NCBI RefSeq assembly: GCF_015706575.1
Contig: NW_024037052.1
Coordinates: 62,001 to 126,000, forward strand
Direction: 5' to 3'
DNA length: 64,000 nucleotides
Source: Patiria miniata
Taxonomy: Eukaryota; Echinodermata; Asteroidea; Valvatida; Asterinidae
Shown piece by piece: positions 1 to 11,400 of the stretch. The position numbers and the translations under genes are program-made. The notes beneath the pieces are model-generated. The model had not been told where the DNA came from. It was given only the letters and a program-made list of their open reading frames with translations, and made no database searches. How positions within the stretch are numbered: position 1 is the first letter of the stretch; every line of letters starts with the position of its first letter.

Positions 1-319
1 GACAAGTCGACCGTTGAGACAAGTCGCCTTGCATGTTTTTGGGCCTAGTTTAGGGGATAGTACCGGGGATTTTGACGGCGGCTGATCGCCGTTTGGGAGT
101 TATGACACATAATAGAGCAGAGCCGATATAGCGCAGCGTGATTGTCCTTGCACATCGTTCGAATTTGCCGGGCCTGTGCGCGCATCTCCGGTCAACCGTG
201 TGGCCGTACCGTGCACGTGCCGTGCACGTTAGCTGTCTCAACGGTCGAGTTGTCCCGAGTCGAGTTGTCTCAACAGCCGACTTGTCCCGAGTCGAGTTGT
301 CTCAACGGTCGACTTGTCT
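1..319. mobile_element. Short inverted-repeat element (MITE-like), possibly cut by window start
   Basis: Bases 1-22 recur as a reverse complement at about 298-319 (TCAACGGTCGACTTGTC at the right end). Shorter sub-repeats of the same motif (GAGTCGAGTTGTCTCAAC type) fill about 230-310. Inverted ends with sub-terminal repeats fit a non-autonomous DNA transposon. The left end coincides with the window edge, so the true start and any target-site duplication cannot be checked. It has no coding capacity that I can support. Confidence 0.55.
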
Positions 320-830
320 GACATTCCATACACCTACCCAGAATACATTGGGAATCAAACACACATTTCCAGAGCATGGGGATTGACGTTGATGCATGGT
401 TTTTGAACTGCCAAAAACTTGCCTTAAAATTGGATTTAAGGTCTCAAATTTCGCAGGTGACATGCTTGCAACTATATCATTTTAATGTATGTGTTGTGTG
501 GGCATTAATTAGCCTGCCTAATGGTGAGTAAAAAAACGTCAGTAGTAATTTTGCACGTTTTTATGCACTCACGGTCATGACGGTCCCAGTCTGAGTAAAT
601 TTGTGAGTAGCCTACCAAAAAGTACCAAATACATTCATTCAAATATGACTGTCTACCCAAAAGTCGGCACAATTGCAGAATACCCCGCCACTCGATCTAT
701 CCACCTCGTAGCCGGCTACGAGGTCACGGCTGATTGACCTCAATAAACATTCTCAGCGCTACTTGTATGTACTATGCCGAGTATGCGTCATGCTCCAGGG
801 CGGAGTCCATTGCACTCCCACTTTGTGACC

Positions 831-1035
831 GCGTAGCCACCAACAGGGTAGTTGGTTTGGACTTAGAATTTTTTCAGCAACTCCCATTCCTTTTGTGTTG
901 CTTCGTTCTCAAGCATATTCAAGGGGACTCCCACTCCGTAGCCTCGTAGCCGCCAACAGGGTGGTTGGTTTGGACTTAGAATTTTGTTCAGCAACTCTCA
1001 TTCATTTTGTGTTGCTTCATTCTCAAATAATGGAC
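831..1035. repeat. Two diverged tandem units of about 113 bp
   Basis: The string CAACAGGGTRGTTGGTTTGG followed by a GACTTAGAATTTT block and a CAGCAACTC...TTTTGTGTTGCTTC block occurs at about 831-930 and again at about 944-1035. The units lie inside the 666-1417 transposon and are probably its sub-terminal repeats. Confidence 0.65.
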
Positions 1036-1045
1036 CCCCACTCAG

Positions 1046-1298
1046 GGTAATCCTTACTTTTAGGACACCTCTATTTTTTACGAGTTCTGTTCAAAACTGA
1101 CTTTTGCAGATGTCTGTCCAGTACCAAAGTGACTTTTGCAGGCTAAAGCAGTCTTTAGAAGTCAAGAAGGTGTCATTGCCAATTGTTCAGATGTGCCAAG
1201 AAGTATCAGAATGTCAATTTTGAGTGTCATTTAGTCAACTGTTTTGGTGAGTCTTTCCCTTCCTATATAGGAACGGGGTCCTAAAAGTAAGGATTACC
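1046..1298. mobile_element. 253-bp MITE, GGTAATCCTTAC family, with perfect 8-bp target-site duplication
   Basis: Inverted ends start GGTAATCCTTACTTTTAGGA and pair with 1279-1298. The 8-bp direct repeat CCACTCAG flanks it exactly at 1038-1045 and 1299-1306. A second member lies in reverse orientation at 6984-7418. An 8-bp duplication is used by hAT, P and Merlin superfamilies; the ends do not begin CAG as most hAT ends do, so I leave the superfamily open. Confidence 0.8.
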
Positions 1299-1417
1299 CC
1301 ACTCAGTATCCGCGTAGCTGGCAATGGACTTGAATTGTTTCTTTTGCAGTGATTCCAACCTCGTAGCCAGTGATTTTAGGGGTGTATTTCCGAGTGGCGG
1401 GGTATTCTGCAATTACT

Positions 1418-2584
1418 CCCAAAAGTCTTCTTTTGATTGTAAAGGTGATTTTTTTAGCAATGAAAAACATTTTTGACTCTAATTTGATCAAAACAAAACA
1501 GGGGCCCTCCACTACACGATCGCCGAATTTCCAGTCGGCCAGTCTCCTCCATAGGCCTACACAATCGCGGAAGTGGCGTCAGGTTGTAACTTGCAACATT
1601 CTTTCCTAACTAGACATCTAAAAGTGTGGAATTTAACATTTCTAAAAAGTGGTTCAGAAGTATTTACACATCTTATTCTAATCTTAGGAAATGTTATCCT
1701 ACCTGCTCTGTGGTAAAATGTTCTTAGCAGACATGTTTAACCGGTGACTTTAGGGCGCACTTCCGTTTAAATTTTGCGCTTATCTTATTAAAGTTTAGAC
1801 AGGTGCCGAGAGGTGCCGATATGCGAAGTAAGGATTGCAAAACAAGTCGTCTGGGGGCCACTTTTTCCTGTCTGTCGACGATAGGACAAAGGGGGCGCTC
1901 TTCGCAGGCTGTTCTTTCAGGTCTTTCGGAACCAGTGATCTCCATAATTATGGAGATCAAGTTCGGAACGGCGCAGCCATGCCACAATAACGGTGTCTTC
2001 TGCAACTCTGTGCTGTTATTCTATAAAATCAAAGCATTTAGGGTGTTTTTTTCCTCACAGAAGATCCCTAAAAGTTAAGTGACTACACTACCTTAATTTC
2101 TGTTGGTTTAGCAATACGATTATTATCGATATGGCGTTTTATGGCATATCAAACATGAATTTAAATACAATTGCATTTGGAAATGTCCTAATAGTCATGC
2201 CCTTACATCGTTAGGGTGTAGGTCACTATAGTAGTATGCTACCATATCAAAATATTAAAATGAAAATAGAGCAATCAAATATCTAGACGGATATATTTCG
2301 GTAATTTTCGTTACGGTAACTCGCGCTAGTACAGTTAGTCCGCGCATTATTTTGGTGCAAGTTAGACCTAACACATAAGAAACTATTCAAACAAAAATAA
2401 CTCTTTGTTCGTAGATTATAAACCTTTTCCTGCATCTAAAAACAAAAACTTACAATACCAATTGCACTTTTTGCAAGTGAAAACGAGATGTCTAAAGTAA
2501 TATAAAATCCATAATTTTAGCCCCACCCCACCCCAAACACAACGGGTTGGGTCAGGGTGACCAATATAGGGTCCGTTGCTCTTC
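1418..2584. other. No gene recognised; contains a 22-bp perfect palindrome at 1937-1958
   Basis: Neither strand gives a convincing exon. The only structured point is the perfect palindrome at 1937-1958 (half-site GATCTCCATAA), with TTCGGAAC just to its left and GTTCGGAAC just to its right. From about 2080 to 2520 the stretch is AT-rich and unremarkable; a CCCCA-rich patch lies near 2520-2535. Confidence 0.5.
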
Positions 2585-2735
2585 GAGGACGTGTTAACAC
2601 TGTATAATCAGTATGTTACTTCCTGAGTGAAAGTTGGAAAATATCACTCGGGTGGGACTCAAACCCGCGTCCTCCCGCTTACAATAGTGCAGACGAAATT
2701 AATACCAATCAACCACCGAGCTTGCGGGACTGCTG
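2585..2735 (-). mobile_element. tRNA-derived SINE fragment (family A)
   Basis: On the minus strand the segment carries an RNA polymerase III B-box-like GGGTTTGAGTCCC (about 2655-2667). Around it is the same body found in the family elsewhere: a box A region, then GTGATATTTTCCAACTTTCACTC, then a GTTAACA tail region. It is diverged from the copies near 29.5 kb and 55.8 kb, so it is an older copy. A fold-back element (2750-2996) separates it from an oppositely oriented copy at 3000-3290. Confidence 0.6.
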
Positions 2736-2749
2736 GTCGTGGGGGGGGG

Positions 2750-2996
2750 GGGTCCGCTCATAAGTCCAACGCCTCATAAGACCGACAAAATGGTATCCCC
2801 CAACCAAATAAAGGCCCAAGTCCGACGCCTCATAGGTCCGACGCCTCATCATGGCTCCGACGACACCTCAAAGCTCCGACGCTCAGTACGCTTCGTTTTT
2901 CCGACGTCGAACTTATGAGGCGTCGGACCTATGAGGCGGAATTGTATGCCTCATATGAGGCGTCGGTCCTATGAGGAGTCCGGACTTACGGCCCCG
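2750..2996. mobile_element. Fold-back element built of GTCCGACGCCTCAT units
   Basis: Repeats of GTCCGACGCCTCATA and variants run forward through about 2760-2895 and as reverse complement (TATGAGGCGTCGGAC) through about 2905-2990, so the whole element can fold into a long hairpin. The left end is preceded by a run of G. It sits between two oppositely oriented SINE copies. No coding capacity is seen. Confidence 0.65.
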
Positions 2997-2999
2997 GTC

Positions 3000-3290
3000 G
3001 GGGAAGGGCAAAACCTATTGATTTACATCACCCCGACGCAAGTTCCATCTCATGAATAGTCAAGTTATTTGCGGTACCATAACCGCCGCTACATGTTCAT
3101 CGGATTAGAACCAGCCAACCGATTTCACAAGCTCCGTACTGGAAAGTACGAAGTCGTGGGTTCGAGTCCCATGCCCCACCCAAGTGATGTTTTCCAATAA
3201 CTTTCACTCGTAGGAAACATACTGAGTATAGGCTAACAGTGTTTATACGTTGTTTATACGTCGGCGCAGGGCAAAACCTTTAATGATTCA
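3000..3290 (+). mobile_element. tRNA-derived SINE (family A), diverged copy
   Basis: The copy shows a family tail (GGGCAAAACC then ACATCACCCCGACGCAA, about 3006-3043), the head CATCGGATTAGAACCAGCC, the B-box GGTTCGAGTCCC (about 3159-3170), then TTTCACTCGTAGGAAACA and a second GGGCAAAACC tail near 3269. It therefore looks like a tail-to-head dimer, a layout also suggested at 29.2-29.6 kb. Box A is degraded. Confidence 0.6.
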
Positions 3291-3411
3291 CCGTAGGATT
3301 GGGACAACTTTCGGCCGGCCTCGAATAAGCTCCCACGAAGAACCGAGTTAAGTCCGAGGGATATGATACCGAAGTTCATCAGCGGGATTGTCTGATTTTT
3401 ACAGAACACGG

Positions 3412-3770
3412 ATAGTGCCACTCAATGAGTGTGAATATTTTTTGTACAGTGGCCGCCACTTGTGGCGGCCGCCAGATAATAAGTGGCGGCCGCTGTACAA
3501 AAAAAATATTTACACACGTACAGAAAAAAAATTATATTCACACTTTTTTATGTTGCGGCCGCCAGATAATAAGTGGCAGCCGCTACATAAAAAGTGTGAA
3601 TAAAATTAATAACTAAAAATTAAATCATTATGACTTATGTGGCGGCATTATGACTTATGTGGCGGCCGCCACTTATTATCTGGCGGCGTAATAAGTGGCG
3701 GCTGCTGTACAAAAAAAATATTCACACTCATTGAGTGGCACTCTCCGTCTTCCGTACTATCCCATTGAGT
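3412..3770. mobile_element. Fold-back element with GCGGCCGC-rich arms
   Basis: The ends GCCACTCAATGAGTGTGAAT (about 3418) and ATTCACACTCATTGAGTGGC (about 3720-3750) are inverted. Inside, the unit CCAGATAATAAGTGGCGGCC repeats in both orientations, giving several nested hairpins. Just outside the right end, CATTGAGTGGCACTCTCCGT and CTTCCGTACTATCC are directly repeated, suggesting slippage. It is non-coding and fits a non-autonomous fold-back transposon. Confidence 0.65.
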
Positions 3771-3789
3771 GGCACTCTCCGTCTTCCGT

Positions 3790-6520
3790 ACTATCCGTCT
3801 TCACGGTAACTTTTTAATCTCAATTTACCATTTGGCCGATCGTGAGCAGGGGAGCATTATTGCCGTACCCCCCCCCCCCCATCAAATTAATAGCAATCTG
3901 GCTTCGCACCTCTTTTTCCTTTCTTTTCTCCCCTTTTCCCACCTTTTTTTCGTTTTCCGGGGGGGGGGCGAGCGCCTCCCCCTTTCTCCCTCCCCTTTGC
4001 GACGCCCATGGAGAGGGAGAGGTTAATGGGCGGGGGCCCACTGACGATCGGAGGCGCTGTTCAAAGTAAGTACCTCGCTTGTACCCCGGCCCGCCCTGCA
4101 AACAGGACGCTAGGATACTCTGATGAATTCACACTCTGATTGGTTGGATTTTGCGTGACCTGTGATCTGCGCGTCATCACGGTCATGATTCTGCCATAGA
4201 CATATAATAATATATTATATGTCTATGGATTCTGCAAAGTTTGAAACGCAGCCGTTAAGATTTGACTCATTACTTTTTTTTTTTCCAGCTTAGAGATGTT
4301 TGTTTTTCGTTGAAAATGCGTAATAATGTAGGAAGTTCTGTAAAACTGTTCCCGGCACTTTCCCGGGCTCCGTTTCGAATTACGAACGGTCGGATTGGAT
4401 TATGCGACGCTCAAAATTGTGTCCACATGGGCCGCAATGAAACAGAATTGAAATCACATCCAGTATGGAACGTGTGCATTTCTATAGAAAGTTTTCGGGT
4501 AGCATTTGCGTACATTGTACGACTGCGGTCTTGAACAGCTGCAGCAAGATGCTTTATACATAGGTCATAGGCCACTTCCTTCACAAGATTCTGTGAAGCT
4601 CATCAGAGTGGCCCAGCGTCCTGATTGCAGGGCGGGGGTACGAACGAAGTACGCGATCTTAGACACTATTGAACAATAGGTGGCGTTCTTAGTCGCGGCA
4701 TATTTTGCCGACGACTTTGCCGCTTGCACGCGGACAGCGGGACGACGATTTCACCACGCGGCGGCGGCGGCAGGGGAGGGGGTGACACCCTAAGGTCCCG
4801 CCTCTAGCGACGCCAGCGTGATGAGCTCTAGCTTGTAGTTGATTTGGTTGTTTGCTGACTGAGGCTAGTAACCCCATGCAACGACGCTACAAAAAGATAT
4901 TTCTTGCCTCACTGAATTCGCTTGCGCCGTACTATGCCAACTGTGAAGTTTTAAAAAGTGTGTTATACTGACTGGGGGCCTATGGTTGGTGACATTGTTG
5001 ATATTTTTGCCTCACCTATTTGAAACATGTTAGGCCTATATTTTATTCTGTGGCGGGAGAAACGTCATTTTGTATATGTAACGGTGTTTTGTCTCCTGTT
5101 GACATTTTATCTATTCCGTTGTTTCTCCTTTTTTTTCTTACTTAGGCCTAATTAAGGAAACGAAAGCGCCAGTAACACACAGTTGCTATTTTTGAAGAAA
5201 TAATCTCAACCACATTTTATCATGTTAACCCTGAACTATAAAAACAAAAAAAAACAGGCCAAAGTTGTTAGAAATGTTGGTTTGTCCCTCGCCCCTCCCA
5301 AAACCTGGATTATATTCTGTGCATTTTGGGCATTCGGTGAAAGTAAAAGATAAAAGAAAGCTCCCAAAATCCAAACACGTATGGGTGCCCAGCAGACATT
5401 GGGTGTGTATGTGTTGGGGGGGGGGGGGGGTGCGCACTGGACCCGATGAACCCCTCTCCTGATCCTGGTAATAATAAATTGACCAAAGCTTTGCGCGGCT
5501 GTAGGGTAGAGTATTGCTCCAATTATTTTCTGTTTCGCCTTTGCTCAGTATCCTTAACACCGAATGTTGAACCGGTGATAAGGCCAAAAAAAAAAATAAG
5601 TCGGTCTCTGGTCAGCGCGCGCGTCGATTTTAATCATGCGCGTCGATCTTTTTTTTTCCAAAATGTTCCGCGGTAGCTCCAACAGCGCCCTCTATTTCCG
5701 CACCTCCTCATTTTTTTTTACCAAAGAGCACCAAGGAATGGGAAATTGCACCAAGGCAAATGATCGAAAGCACCAAGGCAAATTATGGAGGACACCAATG
5801 TACTTGAGGACACCAAAAAAGCAAAATAGTACCTACCTTGTCTGTACAATCCGAGCTTGAAGAAGAAAAAAAAAAAAAAAAAAAATCCGCGTGGCCGCGT
5901 CAATTCAGGAACTTTGGTCTGACCAGAGACCGATTTTTTTTTTTTGGCCTAATATGATCATTTTACTTCTCCCGATACCAGGAATTAATGAGCATTATAG
6001 AAATCTTCCATGGATCCAACTGCGTCATGGCCCTCGTTATGCATCAGAATGCCCTTCTGTAATTCGCCCATGCATAACTTATTATAGTCTACACTTTGTC
6101 CGAGTTATCGAGATCTAAATTCGCAGATGTAAAGTCACATTCCATTAAATGCTGCCAGCCGCGTCTTGGTTTTTCTTTTATGAATCAAATTAAGTGCGTT
6201 TTGTTCGGGCAGCAGAAAATAGGCCTGTGGTGTAAACGGGTGACTACACACAGGTGATTCTATGAATAAGCAACGATCGACTATTTCCTCCCCGTAGACG
6301 CGTGCGCGGAAGAATCGGGTGCTGTTGTTTTTTTCGTTGAAATATGCAGCCCCTGTCTGTGTAGGATATATACGGAGGTTTTAAGTATTTTTTTCGTAAC
6401 AGAATCAGTGTTCAAGATGTATTCCTGCTGGTGAGTATTTGGCATGTATGCCTACCTGTGTGTGCTTTGATATTTTCGGTTTGTTGTGTGTGAGTGCGCT
6501 TGGGGGGTGAGTTTGGGTGG
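3790..6520. other. No gene recognised; GC-rich patches, homopolymers and a hairpin
   Basis: Runs of C or G occur near 3869, 3960 and 5418. CpG-rich patches occur near 3960-4110 and 4680-4830 and could mark a promoter for the plus-strand gene further on, but I see no core promoter or first exon. A near-perfect 35-bp palindrome lies at 4194-4228. CACCAAGG-type short repeats lie at about 5720-5815, followed by an A-run near 5865-5885. Confidence 0.4.
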
Positions 6521-6523
6521 TGG

Positions 6524-6525
6524 GT

Positions 6526-6558
<33 letters not shown>
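6524..6558. repeat. (GT)n microsatellite
   Basis: About 16 GT repeats preceded by GGGTGGTGGGTGG, with a G homopolymer near 6570-6580. It is low complexity only. Confidence 0.95.
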
Positions 6559-6559
<1 letters not shown>

Positions 6560-6983
6560 ATATTTTTTCGGGGGGGGGGGGTTGGTTTGGGACACGAACT
6601 CCAAACGCGGGAAACGCCATCTTGGATCTGAGTATGAAATCTTTGCTCTACACATGTTTATTATTAAATTTAACAAGTTTTTCAACGAGCATCACTCAGA
6701 ATTTCCTAAACGCAGTTAAAATACATGTCATTGCAAAAATGTTTAAAAGGCATGAATCTGGGGCTGAAAAACATTTCCAGTTTATTTTGTTGAAAAATAC
6801 TTTGAAAATGCACTTGACTCTAGCTCCATAGACATTTTACACAATTCAGAAGTGGCGTCTGGATCCTGTCTTTCTGATTTGGACATTGTAAACCAAATAC
6901 ATGTAACATCAATTTAATATATAAAAAAAAATACTTTTGAACTGCACTGGAGGAGAATCCATGCAGCTGTGAGCAGAAATTCT

Positions 6984-7418
6984 GGTAATCCTTACCTTTA
7001 GGACCCCGTTGCTACATAAGGTTAAAAGACTCGCCAAAACAACTGAATAAATGACACTCAAAAGTGACATTCTGATATTTCTTGACACAAACGAACAGTT
7101 GGCAATGATACCTTCTTGAATATCAGCAGGTTTAATTTTGAAGAACGGGGGGCAGGGCTTTGATTTATGAGAGGTTAAAGACGACGATGACAAACAGGAA
7201 ATATATTTTTAAAAAACAAGATGGCGAACTGCGAAAAACGGTAGGAAAGTCACATTTTCTTTGAACGTGCTTTCAAAATTACAACTAACATGAATTTATC
7301 TGAAGAAAAAGACTGCTTCAGCCTGCAAAAGTCACTTTGGTGCTGGACAGTCATCTGCAAAAGTCAGTTTTGAATAGAACTCTTAAAAATTCGCGTGTCC
7401 TTCAAGATAAGTATTACC
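6984..7418. mobile_element. 435-bp MITE, second GGTAATCCTTAC family member, perfect 8-bp TSD
   Basis: The left end GGTAATCCTTACCTTTAGGA and the right end (TAAGTATTACC) are inverted. The 8-bp direct repeat GAAATTCT flanks the element exactly at 6976-6983 and 7419-7426. The body matches the 1046-1298 element in reverse complement (for example CTGCAAAAGTCA near 7325 and again near 7367), with extra internal sequence at about 7120-7310 absent from the shorter copy. Confidence 0.8.
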
Positions 7419-7426
7419 GAAATTCT

Positions 7427-8456
7427 GTTTAGGCCTTCATGTTTGGGACATCCCCATAAAAAAGTGGCTCAAAATTACTGGACTTCCGTATTGTGAGGAA
7501 GTTTATTGAACCATTGGTGCAGATCAGTAAATAGGCCCAAAATTGCATACGCCGGCCAAATCACGATTTGCATGCCCTCAAATTCTCCGGTATTAGAGCA
7601 TTTTTAGGGCCGTGAACTTAAGGATTTGTAAAAAAGAACGATAAAAGCCACGCAGAGAACTGTGAGCTCGTATAAATGTGGAATGTGGATGAAATTAGGC
7701 CCTAAAATGGCACTGTTTTGCAATGGAGCGTAGGCGTCCATTTTCAAAATGGCGATGGGCTTCAGGCCTGCTTTTAGGGCTGATCATCTTTGGATGGAAT
7801 TTTCTCGAAATTGGATACATTGGATACCCCACCCCCCCCCCCCCACCCCAAAAAAAAATTTGCAAGGAAAATGAAAGATGATAAAACAAGCTTTAATTTG
7901 ATGTGTGTCTCAAACATCTTGGAGACGGTTCTCATCAGTATTTGTAATGATTTTGAGAAGTGCGCGTAATTAGGCTATCACTGCATGAGGTCTATGGAAG
8001 CTTAATGGTCTGCACAATGTGCGCCTATTTGTGGGGCTAGTTTTGGGCACAAACATTCAAGAACAGGTGGCCTTTTACCTCCATGACCAAAAGTATTAGC
8101 AAACCCAATTGTTCAAAAATGTTCCGAACAGGTCTAGGTTTGAAAGGCATGCAATATGCTAGTTCACAACTTTGGGACACCCATTTAAAACTGCATTAAT
8201 CAACTGTGCCAAAAGAATTATCTATAGTCATGCCACCAGACTTCTGAAAGGCCAATCTTTGGAAAACCTTGGACATGTACCAGTCTATAGTCTAAGGCTT
8301 CAATTAAAGTGAATTGGCTTTACTTGCAGGTGCAAAATGTTGAGGAATTTTAAAAAAATATTTAGACTTCAAACTTGGCTGGTGATCTTGCCACTGCCTC
8401 ATGAAATATTTGGAGAATTGTGTCAGCTAAAAAGTGTGCAAAATTGGCCTGAAAAT
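7427..8456. other. No gene recognised; sequence leading into the tandem array
   Basis: No convincing exon on either strand. A CTTTACTTGCAG string ending at about 8330 resembles a splice acceptor, but the frame after it closes quickly. A C-run lies near 7830. The array begins at 8457. Confidence 0.4.
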
Positions 8457-11400
8457 TGTGTTCACCCCTTGTTTCAGTTCCGTTCGTCTTCGTTGAATGT
8501 TCAAAGATGCAGAGTTTTGACATTTCACTAACACTTTTTGTTTCTTCCCTGTTTTCATTTTTCTGTGTGTGCAGATTGAAGATGAAGGGCACAGAAGTAA
8601 GGTCGTCCAAGTGCAGCATTCATCTCCCACAGGTAAATGAGTAATGTTTCTCCTTGCAAAACGTCTCTGTTTTGATGCGCTTCCTTGCATTTGAATGGGC
8701 TTGCTGGATTTTAACGTGGAGGTAGACCTTGGGGTATATCTTTGGAGTTTGAGATGGCAAGTTGGACATACAGTACTTGTTGATAAAATGGAAATGTATT
8801 GGAGGTTTGATGACAGGACGTGATGTCAGAAAATTTGGATATTGAATTTACAATGTATACTTGCTCTTTTTTTCTGCCACAGGGAGCTTTTGAATGCTGC
8901 GAAGAGAGAAGACGCCGGTTTTCATCGAAGTTTTTGTTAAGTAACTGTAACCTTTTTTCCGTGTGACGTCTATCGGGGAGGGAAGGGGGGGGGTAAGGGG
9001 GAGGTGAAACTTGTGTCACCGGCGGTGGAAGCTACCCCTGCCTGGGTCTTTGGTCTGAAATTGGGATCATATCTCCAGCTTGGGATGGAGATATGTCCTC
9101 TTTGCAGGTCTTAGCCCCAGGACGACCGTTGTGAAAGTGTGTGTGGTGGGTTGCCGGCTGTTTTGTTGCGTTCTGTTCATGTCTGTCTGTTTCGTCTCCC
9201 TATTTGTCCGGGCCCACTGTGTTCACCCCTTGTTTCAGTTCCGTTCGTCTTCGTTGAATGTTCAAAGATGCAGAGTTTTGACATTTCACTAACACTTTTT
9301 GTTTCTTCCCAGTTTTCTCTTTTCTGTGTGTGCAGATTGAAGATGAAGGGCACAGAAGTAAGGTCGTCCAAGTGCAGCATTCATCTCCCACAGGTAAATG
9401 AGTAATGTTTCTCCTTGCAAAACGTCTCTGTTTTGATGCGCTTCCTTGCATTTGAATGGGCTTGCTGGATTTTAACGTGGAGGTACCCCTTGGGGTATAT
9501 CTTTGGAGTTTGAGATGGCAAGTTGGACATACAGTACTTGTTGATAAAATGGAAATGTATTGGAGGTTTGATGACAGGACGTGATGTCAGAAAATTTGGA
9601 TATTGAATTTACAATGTATACTTGCTCTTTTTTTCTGCCACAGGGAGCTTTTGAATGCTGCGAAGAGAGAAGACGCCGGTTTTCATCGAAGTTTTTGTTA
9701 AGTAACTGTAACCTTTTTTCCGTGTGACGTCTATCGGGGAGGGAAGGGGGGGTAAGGGGGAGGTGAAACTTGTGTCACCGGCGGTGGAAGCTACCCCTGC
9801 CTGGGTCTTTGGTCTGAAATTGGGATCATATCTCCAGCTTGGGATGGAGATATGTCCTCTTTGCAGGTCTTAGCCCCAGGACGACCGTTGTGAAAGTGTG
9901 TGTGGTGGGTTGCCGGCTGTTTTGTTGCGTTCTGTTCATGTCTGTCTGTTTCGTCTCCCTATTTGTCCGGGCCCACTGTGTTCACCCCTTGTTTCAGTTC
10001 CGTTCGTCTTCGTTGAATGTTCAAAGATGCAGAGTTTTGACATTTCACTAACACTTTTTGTTTCTTCCCAGTTTTCTCTTTTCTGTGTGTGCAGATTGAA
10101 GATGAAGGGCACAGAAGTAAGGTCGTCCAAGTGCAGCATTCATCTCCCACAGGTAAATGAGTAATGTTTCTCCTTGCAAAACGTCTCTGTTTTGATGCGC
10201 TTCCTTGCATTTGAATGGGCTTGCTGGATTTTAACGTGGAGGTAGACCTTGGGGTATATCTTTGGAGTTTGAGATGGCAAGTTGGACATACAGTACTTGT
10301 TGATAAAATGGAAATGTATTGGAGGTTTGATGACAGGACGTGATGTCAGAAAATTTGGATATTGAATTTACAATGTATACTTGCTCTTTTTTTCTGCCAC
10401 AGGGAGCTTTTGAATGCTGCGAAGAGAGAAGACGCCGGTTTTCATCGAAGTTTTTGTTAAGTAACTGTAACCTTTTTTCCGTGTGACGTCTATCGGGGAG
10501 GGAAGGGGGGGGGGTAAGGGGGAGGTGAAACTTGTGTCACCGGCGGTGGAAGCTACCCCTGCCTGGGTCTTTGGTCTGAAATTGGGATCATATCTCCAGC
10601 TTGGGATGGAGATATGTCCTCTTTGCAGGTCTTAGCCCCAGGACGACCGTTGTGAAAGTGTGTGTGGTGGGTTGCCGGCTGTTTTGTTGCGTTCTGTTCA
10701 TGTCTGTCTGTTTCGTCTCCCTATTTGTCCGGGCCCACTGTGTTCACCCCTTGTTTCAGTTCCGTTCGTCTTCGTTGAATGTTCAAAGATGCAGAGTTTT
10801 GACATTTCACTAACACTTTTTGTTTCTTCCCAGTTTTCTCTTTTCTGTGTGTGCAGATTGAAGATGAAGGGCACAGAAGTAAGGTCGTCCAAGTGCAGCA
10901 TTCATCTCCCACAGGTAAATGAGTAATGTTTCTCCTTGCAAAACGTCTCTGTTTTGATGCGCTTCCTTGCATTTGAATGGGCTTGCTGGATTTTAACGTG
11001 GAGGTAGACCTTGGGGTATATCTTTGGAGTTTGAGATGGCAAGTTGGACATACAGTACTTGTTGATAAAATGGAAATGTATTGGAGGTTTGATGACAGGA
11101 CGTGATGTCAGAAAATTTGGATATTGAATTTACAATGTATACTTGCTCTTTTTTTCTGCCACAGGGAGCTTTTGAATGCTGCGAAGAGAGAAGACGCCGG
11201 TTTTCATCGAAGTTTTTGTTAAGTAACTGTAACCTTTTTTCCGTGTGACGTCTATCGGGGAGGGAAGGGGGGGGGGGTAAGGGGGAGGTGAAACTTGTGT
11301 CACCGGCGGTGGAAGCTACCCCTGCCTGGGTCTTTGGTCTGAAATTGGGATCATATCTCCAGCTTGGGATGGAGATATGTCCTCTTTGCAGGTCTTAGCC

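Larger units (their letters stand above)
666..1417. mobile_element. 752-bp non-autonomous DNA transposon with TIRs and direct-repeat flanks
   Basis: A perfect 24-bp inverted repeat lies at 671-694 and 1391-1414 (core GCAGAATACCCCGCCACTCG). The element is bracketed by the direct repeat CCCAAAAGTC at 656-665 and 1418-1427, which looks like a target-site duplication. A smaller element (1046-1298) has inserted into it, so this one is older. No transposase reading frame is visible; it must have been moved in trans. Confidence 0.7.

Noticed and set aside
3820-4101. Frames over the GC-rich stretch as a proline-rich protein
   Set aside because: They depend on G and C homopolymers and are open on both strands, a compositional effect.
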